DNA of 64,000 nt from Frigidibacter oleivorans (GCF_003993775.1 NZ_RJRZ01000001.1:310001-374000); one strand, 5' to 3'. Positions 17,628 through 29,644 are shown, counted from the first letter of the stretch. Numbers and translations are program-made. Notes: a model not told the origin generated them from the letters alone.

Positions 17628-18904
17628 TGGCGGACACGACGATGCGCCTCTCCGATTTGTGCGACCTCGTCGGCGTACAAGTCGATCCAGCGAACTACGC
17701 CAATGGTGTGTATATCGGCCTTGAGCACGTCGCATCGGGTCGCTTTGTTCGGTTCGGCGAAGGTGAGGCCAGCGACGTCCAGAGTGGAAAGTATCTTTTC
17801 CAGTCCGGCGATGTTCTCTACGGCAAGCTTCGTCCATACCTCGACAAAGCAGTACTCGCTGCGGACACAGGGATCTGCACGACCGAACTGTTGGTGCTGC
17901 GTCCCAAGGAAGGTGTCGATCCGCGGTTCCTTGTTGGCGTCGTTCACGCGCCCACCTTCATCGAGCATGCCGTCTCCGGCACTACGGGTGTTCAGCATCC
18001 GCGCACGTCGTGGGGCCATATCGCCAATTACGAATTGCCCGCGTTCGACAGCCGGGAGCAGGTCAAGATCGCCAACCTGCTCTGGGAAGTGCACGACGCG
18101 ATCACCGCGAACGAGGCGGCCATCGAAGCCGGGGGCGACCTCAAGCGCGCGGCTATGCGGGCGTTGTTCACGAAGGGCCTGCAGGGCGAGACGCAGAAGG
18201 AAACCGAGATCGGCCCTGTGCCGGGTAGCTGGGACGTGGGCCGCCTTGATCGGTATGCGACCATTATATCGACCAGAATGTCTTACTCCGAACTGGAGAA
18301 CATCGACCCGTCCAATGACGGGGAGACAGTTAAGGTTCTCGGGATCAAGGTTGCCGACATGAACTTGCCCGGCAACGAGGTCGAACTTGTCTCAGCGAAA
18401 TTGGAGAAAGACCTTCCACGCGCGATTGCCGAGTATCGCTGTGCACCACCGCGAACCATCATCTTCCCCAAACGGGGCGCGGCCATCGCGACGAACAAGA
18501 AGCGCATTGCGAATGAGTGGACTGCTTTCGACCCGAACGTGATCGGAGTGATCGGCGGAACCGATCTCGACCAAGACTTCCTGTTTCACTGGTTTCAGAC
18601 GTTCGATTTGAAGACAATCACTGAACCCGGACCGACGCCACAGCTGAACAAGAAGAACCTGGAGCCTCTGACTATTCCGGTACCTCCCACTCTTGACGAA
18701 CAGCGAGAGATCGTCGGCATCCTCGACGCCATCGACCGCAAGATCGACCTGCACCGCCGCAAGCGCGGCGTGCTCGACAAGCTCTTCAAGGCGCTGCTGC
18801 ACAAGCTGATGACCGGCGAGATCCGGGTGTCCGACCTCGACCTTTCGGCGCTGTCCTCGGATCCGGCCGCGAGCCCGAAGAAGACCCCCGAGGTGGCCGC
18901 ATGA
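17627..18904 (+). CDS. hsdS: Type I restriction-modification specificity subunit
   Basis: 425-residue HsdS with two target-recognition halves. Each ends in a conserved helix: the first contains FDSREQVKIANLLWEVHDAI near residue 140, the second LDEQREIVGILDAIDRKIDL near 360. The helices set the spacer between the half-sites. TRD1 includes DVQSGKYLFQSGDVLYGKLRPYLDK; TRD2 includes PRTIIFPKRGAAIATNKKR. Neither half allows the target sequence to be read off by eye. The start overlaps the hsdM stop and the stop overlaps the next gene. Confidence 0.92.
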
Positions 18905-20511
18905 GCAACAGCATGACCGAGGCTCTTTCGCACTTCGCAAGCCGTATGCCGCGCGTCGTTCGCGAACACGAGGTGCTGCGCGTCGCCGGATGGATGCCGG
19001 GCGAAGACCCCGATGCAGTTGCGCGCAAGGCCGCTGGCGAGGTGCTGCGCTGGGCTCAGCGTCGGGCGGGACAGCGCCTTCCGCACGGGGCCTGGGACGG
19101 CGAGAGCTTCGAACTGCCGCTGCCCGGTCGCGACCCGTCCGCCATCCGGCTCTGCGTCGGAGCGTCCGACCTCTGGGCCTTCCGCATCCACGACCCCGAC
19201 AAGACCGTGCCAGGCCGGGCGTGGACGACCGAGGTTGTCCTCGGCCACGTCCCGGGCAAGCCCGCTCAGTTCAGCACCCGCCTTCTGGTCGCCACGCCCG
19301 AGGAGGACTTCTCCATCGATCCGGCGGTGCCGGGCTTCGTGCAGCAGGTCGCGGAGCAGTGCGGCCTGGTGGTTGGCTCGCAGGCTGCGTCTGCAACACC
19401 ATCGGTGTACGCCGACGGCGAAGACGCCGAAGCCCTGATCGAGCACCTCACCAATCCCGGCCGCCTGCTGCCGACCATCGTGTTGACACTGGCGGACGGC
19501 GCATCCTCCCCGTACATCAATGCCGAGAAGCTCGCCGGTGTGCTAACAGGGCTGGCGCATGTTGCCGTGGCCCGTCCGGATGCCGCCTGGCGACTGACCG
19601 AGCGGTTGGGCAAGCGCCTCTCCGTCTTCGGCGGCGCAGCGAGGGTCTATCTGCCTGGCTTCGAGGACACCGCCGACCCATTCGCGCATCGGCTCGTTCT
19701 GTCGGGGCAGCTTGTTACGGTCGATGGAATAGAACGCGCAACCCGTTGGCTGCGGGAGTCCGCAGCGCAGGCCGGCCTTCAGCGAACGCGCCTTGGCGGA
19801 GATGTGCTCACCTTCTCGGCGATCCGGGCGGCGCAGCTGGAAGTGCAGCAATCGACCCTGCGGGAAGCCGATGCCAGTGATGCAGACCAGCTCGCCGCCG
19901 CACTGAAGCGGATCGATGCTCTGAAGGGCGAGATCGAGGATCTGAAGACCGAACAGACCTATTACATCGAGGAGTTCGACAAGGAGCGGGAACGCGCCGA
20001 GATTGCGGAAGCGCAGGCGCAAAAGTCGGCGTACCGGATCCAGCAGCTCACCGATCAGCTCAAGTCGAAGGGTGACGACCCCGATCAGGAGGTCCAGCTG
20101 CCTGCAGACTGGTCGGAGCTTGCTAACTGGTGCGACGAAAACCTCGCTGGCCGGCTGGTTCTGACTCCCAATGCGCATCGGGGCACGCGCAAGCCGCTCT
20201 TTCAGGATGTCGAGACCGCGGCGAGAAGCCTCCTGTGGCTTGCCACCGAGGGCCGCGACCGTTTCCGCAATGGCGGCGGAGCGCTCGCCAATATCCCCAT
20301 CTTCGATGGGGCTCAGAACGCTCCCTGCGGCGCTGACGAGTTCGATTTCGACTGGAACAGCCGCAGGTTCTTGGCCGAGTGGCACATCAAGAATGGCGGT
20401 AACACCCGCGATCCGTCACGCTGCCTGAGGATCTATTACTGCTTCGACCAGCAGACCCAACAGATCATCGTCGCCGACATGCCGGCGCATCGCCGGACAG
20501 GTGCGACATGA
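18901..20511 (+). CDS. Unknown coiled-coil protein embedded in the hsd operon
   Basis: 536 residues; no family recognised with confidence. Residues 1-310 look globular (motifs RVVREHEVLRVAGWM, AWTTEVVLGHVPGKPAQFS, an SPYINAEKLAGVLTGLAHVA helix region). Residues ~320-395 are a strong heptad-like coiled coil rich in E/K/Q. The last ~110 residues are a separate small domain (WCDENLAGRLVLTPNAHRG, RRFLAEWHIKNGGNTRDP, LRIYYCFD, QQIIVADMPAHR), vaguely like RelE/ParE-sized beta-rich folds. ATGA overlaps at both ends (hsdS, fic) make it part of the system. It may be an effector or regulator of the restriction complex (inference). Confidence 0.8.
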   Translation: MSNSMTEALSHFASRMPRVVREHEVLRVAGWMPGEDPDAVARKAAGEVLRWAQRRAGQRLPHGAWDGESFELPLPGRDPSAIRLCVGASDLWAFRIHDPDKTVPGRAWTTEVVLGHVPGKPAQFSTRLLVATPEEDFSIDPAVPGFVQQVAEQCGLVVGSQAASATPSVYADGEDAEALIEHLTNPGRLLPTIVLTLADGASSPYINAEKLAGVLTGLAHVAVARPDAAWRLTERLGKRLSVFGGAARVYLPGFEDTADPFAHRLVLSGQLVTVDGIERATRWLRESAAQAGLQRTRLGGDVLTFSAIRAAQLEVQQSTLREADASDADQLAAALKRIDALKGEIEDLKTEQTYYIEEFDKERERAEIAEAQAQKSAYRIQQLTDQLKSKGDDPDQEVQLPADWSELANWCDENLAGRLVLTPNAHRGTRKPLFQDVETAARSLLWLATEGRDRFRNGGGALANIPIFDGAQNAPCGADEFDFDWNSRRFLAEWHIKNGGNTRDPSRCLRIYYCFDQQTQQIIVADMPAHRRTGAT

Positions 20512-21641
20512 CAGGACCGGTCCATTATCATCTGGGGCAGTTCCCGCCTGCGTCCGAGCAGTTGGACTGGCCGCGCCTTGTACCACTGATCGGTCCAGCA
20601 AATGCCGCGCTCGCCCGCTATGACGGTCTCGTTGCGGCCATCCCCAATGCCAGCGTGCTGCTGTCTCCGCTGACAACCCAAGAAGCGGTGCTCTCATCGA
20701 AGATCGAGGGCACTAACGTCACCATGGGCGAGGTGCTGGAAATCGAGGCCGGAGCCGATGGCGACGTGGACCAGCCCAAGCGCGACGATGCCGAGGAAGT
20801 GCTCAACTACCGCGTGGCCCTGAGTTTCGCCGCGAATGCACTCCAAGAGCGGCCCCTTTCTCCACATCTCTTGCGCGAGGCGCATGCCTTGCTGCTGCAG
20901 GGCGTGCGTGGGCGCGACAAGAACCCCGGAGCATTCCGCGACGAACAGAACTGGATTGGACCACAAGGCTGCACCATCGATCAGGCGAGCTTCGTCCCCA
21001 TCCCACAGGAGCATCTTCTCAGCGGGTTGGACACTTGGGCTGCCTACACTGCTGATCGCGTGCAACCTGATCCCCTAGTTCAGCTGGCCCTGATCCACCT
21101 CGAGTTCGAGGCACTTCATCCGTTCAAAGACGGCAACGGTCGACTTGGGAGGATGATCATTCCCCTGTTTCTGATGCAGCGGGGGGTCCTCTCCAGTCCA
21201 AGCTTCTACATGAGCGGCTACCTTGAAGGCCGACGAGAAGAGTATGTCGATCGTATGCGTGCGGTGTCGCGCACCGGCGCATGGACAGATTGGTGTTCGT
21301 TCTTCCTCGAGGGTCTCATTGAACAGGCCCACCAGAACCAGGACCGCGCCCAGCAGATCATCGCGCTGAACACCCGGATGCAGCGCGAAGTCGCCGAACG
21401 CACACACTCTCAGTTCGCAGGGCTCGCAGTTGATTTCATCTTTTCGAGGCCTGTGTTCCCCACGCCCGTGTTCGTCGAGAACTCCGGCATCCCGCGAGAG
21501 TCCGCACAGCGGCTCCTCCGCCTGCTGCGAGACGGTGACGATCCGATCCTCAGAACAATCCGGCCAGGCTCCGGGCGCAGGCCGGCCATCCTTGCCTTCC
21601 CTGAACTCTTGAACATAGCCGAGGGGAGGAATGTGCTTTGA
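20508..21641 (+). CDS. Fic family protein (AMPylator type) within the hsd operon
   Basis: 377-residue Fic-domain protein. The catalytic motif HPFKDGNGRLGR (residues ~204-215) matches HxFx(D/E)GNGRxxR completely, so AMP-transfer activity is expected. An N-terminal inhibitory helix with SSKIEG near residue 64 fits the (S/T)xxxE(G/N) motif of class II Fic proteins, which keeps the enzyme switched off. The C-terminal ~90 residues resemble a winged-helix region (SGIPRESAQRLLRLLRDGDD). It is co-translated with the unknown 536-residue protein. Fic genes inside type I loci are known (RhuM/Fic-like insertions), but their role is unclear. Confidence 0.92.
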   Translation: MTGPVHYHLGQFPPASEQLDWPRLVPLIGPANAALARYDGLVAAIPNASVLLSPLTTQEAVLSSKIEGTNVTMGEVLEIEAGADGDVDQPKRDDAEEVLNYRVALSFAANALQERPLSPHLLREAHALLLQGVRGRDKNPGAFRDEQNWIGPQGCTIDQASFVPIPQEHLLSGLDTWAAYTADRVQPDPLVQLALIHLEFEALHPFKDGNGRLGRMIIPLFLMQRGVLSSPSFYMSGYLEGRREEYVDRMRAVSRTGAWTDWCSFFLEGLIEQAHQNQDRAQQIIALNTRMQREVAERTHSQFAGLAVDFIFSRPVFPTPVFVENSGIPRESAQRLLRLLRDGDDPILRTIRPGSGRRPAILAFPELLNIAEGRNVL

Positions 21642-21649
21642 GCGTTATC

Positions 21650-21732
21650 CGCTACACACAACTGCGCTTGCGTGTAACGAGGCTCTCCTTCGCTACACGC
21701 AAATGGGCTTTCTGTTCATCCGTGACACACAA
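21650..21732 (+). repeat. Four copies of a 12-bp motif (CGYTACACRCAA) before hsdR
   Basis: CGCTACACACAA (21650-21661), CGTTACACGCAA on the minus strand (21679-21668), CGCTACACGCAA (21691-21702) and CGTGACACACAA (21721-21732) lie in the 114-bp gap between fic and hsdR. Three are direct and one is inverted. No copy was seen before hsdM. They look like binding sites for a regulator of the restriction subunit. Confidence 0.6.
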
Positions 21733-21755
21733 CGGCAGACCAACGGTGCGGTGCG

Positions 21756-24693
<2,938 letters not shown>

Positions 24694-24707
<14 letters not shown>

Positions 24708-25023
24708 AGACCGACGCGCCTCTCTCCGCGCCCGGGTCGACTACTGGTGTGAGCGTCTGAAGGCGACACCGCGCATTGTCCGAATCCAGCGCATGACGCG
24801 CAAGTGGGGATCATGCTCAACCGGCGGTATCGTCACACTTGCCGAGGACCTGGCCGATCAGGAGAAGTGCTTCCAGGACTTCGTGATCGCACACGAGTTG
24901 CTGCATCTGCGGGTTCCCAACCATGGCAAAGTCTTCAAGGCGCTGATGACAGCGCATGTGCCCCGCTGGCGTGAACATGAGAAGCACCGCTTGGCCGGAA
25001 ATCGGTCAGGGGTTTCTCGATGA
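24694..25023 (+). CDS. YgjP-type M48-like metallopeptidase
   Basis: 109 residues, overlapping the hsdR 3' end by 14 bases. The core is [20 protein letters not shown] followed by [19 protein letters not shown], with the HExxH zinc site HELLH and the downstream histidine of the YgjP/WrbI-like family (DUF45). It is short for the family (usually ~170-230) because the N-terminal part is reduced. DUF45 proteases are often the last gene of type I restriction operons, suggesting a role in complex turnover (association known, function not established). Confidence 0.88.
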
Positions 25024-25356
25024 TCGGGCATCACCACACAAGTCCCACTCGAGGATCGAAGGGACAGCCCAGCCACTTCGTAATTCGACCAAAGGTTCGA
25101 TTTCTGTTCCTTCTCAAAGAATGTCCCTGAAATCGAAGTGTTCAGCAGACAGAAAAATAACCTCTGCAAATTCAATGCCTTGTGAAGAATTCACCAAACT
25201 GGCGCAGTCATCAGGTCCGGAGAATATCGACCCTGAGAGACCGCTTTCGGGCCTCCTGGCGCAGAGGCCAGTGCTCAGCCGCACCCGCATAACCCTCGAA
25301 AACAACGGAAAAATCCGGCCGGAGCCGGATGGGGAGAACGCTTTCGCGAGGGCAAG
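25024..25356 (+). other. AT-richer intergenic region at the right end of the island
   Basis: 333 bases between the YgjP gene and tRNA-Ser, clearly poorer in GC than the flanks. Short open frames here show no GC3 bias and no recognisable domain. No copy of either tRNA 3' end was found. It is probably the island's terminal non-coding segment. Confidence 0.5.
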
Positions 25357-25446
25357 TGGCGGAGTGGAAGGGATTCGAACCCTCGAGACGGTTTCCCGTC
25401 TGCACCCTTAGCAGGGGTGTGCCTTCGACCACTCGGCCACCACTCC
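25357..25446 (-). tRNA. tRNA-Ser (anticodon GCT)
   Basis: On the minus strand the acceptor GGAGTGG (from 25446) pairs with CCACTCC. The anticodon loop CTGCTAA carries GCT. A long variable arm (GCAGACGGGAAACCGTCTCG, stem ACGG/CCGT) and the T-arm GGGTTCGAATCCC follow, with CCA encoded at 25359-25357. The long variable arm confirms a class II serine tRNA. Its 3' end faces the island. Confidence 0.95.
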
Positions 25447-25453
25447 GCTGACC

Positions 25454-25482
25454 CGTATAGGGGGCAAGGTGCCGGGAAACAA
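25454..25482 (-). promoter_or_regulatory. Putative promoter of tRNA-Ser
   Basis: Minus strand: TTGTTT (25482-25477), a 17-bp spacer and TATACG (25459-25454), seven bases before the tRNA 5' end. Confidence 0.55.
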
Positions 25483-25922
25483 GCACATTCCCACGGCGTC
25501 GGGGCAAGGCCGCCAAGCGGCTGTTTTCGGGGGCTTTCGCGGGTTCTCCGGAACCGCGTATGATTCGCCTGCGGAAGAGCGCGGGGCTGCTCCCGACATC
25601 TTCGGGATGCCGAGGGGACCGCGCCGGGGTCTGTCCAAATGGGTGCGCCGCCGGTCGCGCAAGACCCTGCAGGCCGAACCCCTCCGCGGTGGTGAGCTGG
25701 CGGCGGACGATTGCGGACGTCTGATCGGGTCCGCCCGTCCTGTGACGAGGCTCCGGCCCGCATCCGACCCGCGAAACAGCGCCTGGAACAGCGCGCGGAT
25801 CGGCCCGGCCTTCCGTCCGGTATCGGGTTCCTCAATGACGGGCCGCTCGAACGGGACCCGCGCAACCATAGCGCCGGCCCCGCCCCGCCTCCCCCTGCCC
25901 CACGACAGTCCCCGCGCCGCGT
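25483..25922. other. Intergenic region between tRNA-Ser and pheT
   Basis: 440 bases without a convincing gene. A leftward open frame (ATG at 25869) contains a plausible short stretch, VIEEPDTGRKAGPIRALFQ, but then loses coding character and runs through tRNA-Ser, so it may be a remnant of an old gene or chance. Confidence 0.45.
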
Positions 25923-28331
25923 TCAGCCGCGCAGGGTGGCGCCCACCGCCTTCGTCACCTTCTCGACGATCCTGGCCGAGACGGCGGCGATGTCCTCCTC
26001 CGTCAGGGTCTTCGCCTGCGGCTGCAGCCGCACGGTGATCGCCAGCGACTTCTTGCCCGGGCCCATCTGCGCCTCGGCCTTCTCGCCCGCGAACTGGTCG
26101 AAGACGCGGACGCTGTCGATCAGCGCCTTGTCGGCGCCCTGCGCGGCATTGACCACATGCAGCGCCTCGACCCCCGCATCGACGACGAAGGCAAAGTCAC
26201 GCTCCACCGCCTGGAGGTCCGAGATCGCCAGCGCCGGCCGCGTCGGCGTCCTGGCCTTGGGGAAGGGCACGTTTTCCACCATCACGGTGAAGGCCATCGC
26301 CGCGCCCTTCACCCCGCTGTCGCGCAGCACCCGGGGATGCAGCTCGCCGAAGACGGCCAGCACCTTCGGCCCCAGCCGGATCACGCCCGCCCGGCCGGGA
26401 TGGAACCAGCCCGGCAGCTTGCGGTCCACCTGCACCCGGGCCGGCGCCCCGATCGCCGCCAGCACCGCCTCGACATCCGCCTTGGCGTCGAACACGTCGA
26501 CCGGTCGGCGCCCGCCATAGGGGTCGCGCGGCCCGGTGGCCCCCACCAGCAGCCCCGCCGCCTGCAGGTGCTGTTCGCCCGGCTCGCCGCCGTGGAAGGC
26601 GGGGCCGACCTCGAACAGCGCCAGATCGGCGAAGCCGCGCGCCTGGTTCCGCGCCGCCGCGGCCAGCAGGCCGGGCAGCAGGTCGGGCCGCATATGGGTC
26701 ATCTCCGACGAGATCGGGTTCTCGATCCGCACGGCATCGCTGCCGCCGCCGAACAGCGCCGCCTGCGCCCCGCCGATGAAGCTGTAGGTGACGCATTCGT
26801 TGTAGCCGAGCGCCGCCAGCGTCCGCCGCGCCGCGCGTTCGCGCAGCTGGATCGGCGTCAGGATCGTGTCCGGCACGCCCGCCACCGGCCGGGCCAGCGG
26901 TTTGCCCACCAGTTTCGTCAGCGAGGCGATGCGCGCCACCTCCTCGATCAGGTCGGCCTCGCCCAGGATGTCGGGACGCCACGAAGGCGGGGTCGCCATA
27001 TCCCCCGCCAGCGTGAAGCCGAGCGCCGCCAGCGTCGCGCGCTGCTCGGCCTCGGGGATGTCCATGCCGACGAGGCTGACCACGCGGGCCGGGTCCAGCC
27101 GATAGGCGCGGGTCATGTCCGGGGCGGCGCCCGCCTCGACCACCTCCGACGCCGCGCCGCCGCAGAGGTCGAGGATCATCCGCGTCGCCAGTTCCATCCC
27201 GTCGCGGGTGAAGGCCGGGTCGATCCCCCGCTCGAACCGGTAGCGCGCGTCGGAATGGATGCGCAGCGCCCGCCCCGTGGTCGCGGTGCGGATCGGGTCG
27301 AAATAGGCGGCCTCGAGGAAGACCTCGGTGGTCTGGTCGGTGCAGCCGGTCTCTTCGCCGCCCATCACGCCGCCCAGGCTTTCGACCGTGTCGCCGGCGG
27401 CGATCACGGTCATGCCGGGTTTCAGGTCATGGGTCTTGCCGTCCAGCGCCAGCAGGCTTTCGCCCGGCCGCGCGAAGCGCACCGTCAGCCCGCCCGCGAC
27501 CTTGCTCGCGTCGAAGACATGCAGCGGGCGGTTCAGGTCGAAGGTGAAGAGGTTGGTGATATCGACCAGCTTGGAGATCGGCCGCAGCCCGATCGCCTTC
27601 AGCCGCGCCTGCAGCCAGTCGGGGCTGGGGCCGTTGGTCACGCCCCGGATCACCCGGCCGAGGAAATGCGGGCAGGCGCGGTCCGCGACCTCGGGGGCCA
27701 GCGTCACCGGCACCGGGCAGGGGAAGGTGCCGGGCACCGGCTGCACGGCGAGCGGCTTCAGCACGCCCAGCCCCCGCGCCGCCAGATCGCGCGCGATCCC
27801 GCGCACGCCCAGGGCATCGGGCCGGTTCGGCGTGATCTTGATATGGATCATCGGGTCCACGGCGGCGGGGCGGTTGGCCGCCAGCCAGTCGGTGAATTTC
27901 TGCCCGACCTCGCCGGAGGGCAGCTCGATGATGCCGTCATGCTCCTCGCTCAGCTCCAGCTCGCGTTCCGAGGCCATCATCCCGTGGCTTTCGACGCCGC
28001 GGATCTTGCCCACCCCCAGCGTGGTGTCGATGCCGGGGACATAGTCGCCGGGCTTGCACAGTACCACGGTGATGCCGGCGCGGGCATTCGGGGCGCCGCA
28101 GACGATCTGCTTCTCGCCCTCGTCGGTCAGCACGCGGCAGACGCGCAGCCGGTCGGCATCGGGGTGCTGGGTCGCCTCCAGCACCCTGGCGAGGGTGAAG
28201 GGCGCGAGCTTGCGGGCCGGGTCCGTCACCTCCTCGACTTCCAGCCCCAGATCGGTGAGGGCATAGAGGATGTCGTCGAGGCTCGCCTCGGTGTCGAGAT
28301 GGTCCTTGAGCCAGGAGAGGGTGAATTTCAT
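25923..28331 (-). CDS. pheT: Phenylalanyl-tRNA synthetase beta subunit
   Basis: 802-residue beta subunit of the alpha2-beta2 enzyme that charges tRNA-Phe. It begins MKFTLSWLKDHLDTEASL. Domains in order: tRNA-binding OB domain (residues ~40-150, with PDADRLRVCRV and VCGAPNAR), the B3/B4 editing domain (~210-390), B5 (~405-475), the catalytic-like core and the C-terminal ferredoxin-fold anticodon-binding domain (from ~710, RDFAFVVDAGVEALHV). An AGGGAG site precedes the ATG. It is normally directly downstream of pheS, but here ~1.9 kb of other genes and scars intervene. Confidence 0.95.
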   Translation of the reverse strand: MKFTLSWLKDHLDTEASLDDILYALTDLGLEVEEVTDPARKLAPFTLARVLEATQHPDADRLRVCRVLTDEGEKQIVCGAPNARAGITVVLCKPGDYVPGIDTTLGVGKIRGVESHGMMASERELELSEEHDGIIELPSGEVGQKFTDWLAANRPAAVDPMIHIKITPNRPDALGVRGIARDLAARGLGVLKPLAVQPVPGTFPCPVPVTLAPEVADRACPHFLGRVIRGVTNGPSPDWLQARLKAIGLRPISKLVDITNLFTFDLNRPLHVFDASKVAGGLTVRFARPGESLLALDGKTHDLKPGMTVIAAGDTVESLGGVMGGEETGCTDQTTEVFLEAAYFDPIRTATTGRALRIHSDARYRFERGIDPAFTRDGMELATRMILDLCGGAASEVVEAGAAPDMTRAYRLDPARVVSLVGMDIPEAEQRATLAALGFTLAGDMATPPSWRPDILGEADLIEEVARIASLTKLVGKPLARPVAGVPDTILTPIQLRERAARRTLAALGYNECVTYSFIGGAQAALFGGGSDAVRIENPISSEMTHMRPDLLPGLLAAAARNQARGFADLALFEVGPAFHGGEPGEQHLQAAGLLVGATGPRDPYGGRRPVDVFDAKADVEAVLAAIGAPARVQVDRKLPGWFHPGRAGVIRLGPKVLAVFGELHPRVLRDSGVKGAAMAFTVMVENVPFPKARTPTRPALAISDLQAVERDFAFVVDAGVEALHVVNAAQGADKALIDSVRVFDQFAGEKAEAQMGPGKKSLAITVRLQPQAKTLTEEDIAAVSARIVEKVTKAVGATLRG

Positions 28332-28509
28332 GGCTGTCGCTCCCTGTGGTCGGGCGGCCGCGCGGGTCCGGCCGGTCTGCCGCCTCCTTTGCCGGATTCC
28401 TGCCGCAAAAGGGAAGCCCCAAGGCGTGAAAAGGTCACGCCGCCACCGGGTTTCTGCTGTCTTTCGGTGTCAGGGTGCCGGGATCGGGACGACAGGATGG
28501 GCAAGGGCA

Positions 28510-28764
28510 ATGGCAGGGCGCGGATACCGGCATGACCGGGGACTGGGGGCGGCGGCGCTGCGGCTCGTCGCCGCCGCCGCGCTGCTCGCGCTGTGCGCCG
28601 GGGCCGGCTGGATGCAAAGCCACCCGGCCGAGCGGGGGCCGCAGATGATCCGCACCACGTCCGAGGTCGCGGGCGACTGCTCGCGCAGCACCCTGACCGG
28701 ATCGGGCGGCGGCTGCGGCGGCCTGTCGGTGGGCAAGGTGGCCTTCACCAGCGCGATGCGCTAG
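28510..28764 (+). CDS. Small exported or membrane-anchored hypothetical protein
   Basis: 84 residues on the strand opposite to pheS/pheT. The N-terminal hydrophobic segment ALRLVAAAALLALCAGAGW looks like a signal peptide or anchor. The remainder is Gly/Ser-rich with cysteines (DCSRSTLTGSGGGCGGL). Codons have strong GC at third positions, supporting real coding. It converges with yrhK, the two stops overlapping at a CTAG. No family recognised. Confidence 0.45.
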   Translation: MAGRGYRHDRGLGAAALRLVAAAALLALCAGAGWMQSHPAERGPQMIRTTSEVAGDCSRSTLTGSGGGCGGLSVGKVAFTSAMR

Positions 28765-29087
28765 CCCTTCGGGTCGAGAGGGCCGTCGATCCCCGACAGG
28801 TCGGAATAGGAGCCCTCGCGCATCAGCCGCACCTCGCGCACCAGCCGCAGCGCCGGCTTGGAGGCGAAGAACAGCGAGCCTGCCAGATAGAGGCTGACCC
28901 GCAGCGTCTGCGACGCGTCGACGAAATACAGCAGCGACCCGATGACGAAGCAGATCGAGGCCGCGAAGTCGACGGCGGTGTAGATCAGTTCGTACCGGGC
29001 ATAGATGCGGCGTGTCTGCTCGCTCCGGTTGCGCAGGTTGCGGTGGAACAGATGGATCAGCGGGATCGTCTCGGCGCGGCCGGTCAT
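28761..29087 (-). CDS. YrhK-like membrane protein
   Basis: 108 residues from the ATG at 29087 after a GGGAGG site. It contains the YrhK pattern: ARYELIYTAVDFAASICFVIG and a second hydrophobic helix, VSLYLAGSLFFASKPALRL, so two membrane segments. Function unknown. Base composition is host-like (GC-rich), unlike the two DUF2513 genes upstream. It starts 24 bases after the second pheT-pheS scar, so it may be the original gene between pheS and pheT or an older insertion. Confidence 0.75.
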   Translation of the reverse strand: MTGRAETIPLIHLFHRNLRNRSEQTRRIYARYELIYTAVDFAASICFVIGSLLYFVDASQTLRVSLYLAGSLFFASKPALRLVREVRLMREGSYSDLSGIDGPLDPKG

Positions 29088-29110
29088 CGGAGCCTCCCTC
29101 GTCTGGCGGG

Positions 29111-29269
29111 TCACCTACCTGCCCCAAACTCCGAACGCCGCCGGCAGGTCCAGCGGGGCCAGGCGAGTGTGGCGGCGGCCAGCCGAAGTCGCTTTCGGCG
29201 AAGGCGCGCAGGTCAGTCGGGGAGGTCAAAGCTCGCGGTCGTATCGAGATGAGAGAGGGTGAATTTCAT
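29111..29269 (-). repeat. Scar 2: decayed pheT 5' end fused to pheS 3' end
   Basis: Read on the minus strand from 29269, the first 17 bases match pheT (ATGAAATTCACCCTCTC). After a short deletion the match continues (CATCTCGATACGACCGCGAGC versus the pheT CATCTCGACACCGAGGCGAGC). The segment then passes directly into a copy of the pheS end, recognisable as DLRAFAESDFGW and the GACCTGCCGGCGG stretch, ending near 29111. Several frame-breaking changes are present. The pheT-like ATG overlaps the stop of the upstream DUF2513 gene (ATGA). Confidence 0.8.
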
Positions 29270-29637
29270 GACAGGTTGATCCCCAGCTTTTCCGTTACCG
29301 CTTGTTTGACGTAAGCAATTGCAATGTCTTTGAAAACTCCAAGGGTCACCCCGCCGACCTTGCTTGCCCCGTCCTTGGTTTTCTTCCAGATACCTTCGTC
29401 GCGGATCGCATCCAAGTAGTCATGACCTGCGTTCTTGATACGAAAGAAGCCGAGGTTGGCGTCTTCCCCTTCGATGAGACCAGCGTCTTTCATCAGCAAG
29501 AGCTGATATGCGTCATCGGGGGACAGATTGTTCATCAGGTCCACGTAGCCCGAGCAAAAGTCTTCTTCCGGATCGACTGGAATTGCCTCGGCCCGAAGAA
29601 GTAGATTTCGCATTCTGTCCAAATCGCGGCTCGGCAT
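29266..29637 (-). CDS. DUF2513 protein A (cassette gene between pheS and pheT)
   Basis: 123 residues starting MPSRDLDRMRNLLLRAEAIP. It matches the DUF2513 pattern: DAYQLLLMKDAGLIEGED (winged-helix-like) and the characteristic IKNAGHDYLDAIRDEGIWKK near residue 68. The C-terminal ~35 residues are an amphipathic or hydrophobic helix (GGVTLGVFKDIAIAYVKQAV). Function of the family is unknown; members occur in phages and islands. Low GC and A/T-ending codons mark it as foreign. It begins eight bases after the pheS-derived stop of scar 1, and its stop overlaps the pheT-like ATG of scar 2. Confidence 0.85.
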   Translation of the reverse strand: MPSRDLDRMRNLLLRAEAIPVDPEEDFCSGYVDLMNNLSPDDAYQLLLMKDAGLIEGEDANLGFFRIKNAGHDYLDAIRDEGIWKKTKDGASKVGGVTLGVFKDIAIAYVKQAVTEKLGINLS

Positions 29638-29644
29638 TACCTAC

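Noticed and set aside
24956-25411. Plus-strand frame after the YgjP gene
   Set aside because: It overlaps YgjP out of frame and continues into the tRNA-Ser gene; no coding character.
25275-25869. Leftward frames between pheT and tRNA-Ser
   Set aside because: They run through the tRNA gene, show mixed codon bias and have no family match. At most a gene remnant, so not listed as coding.
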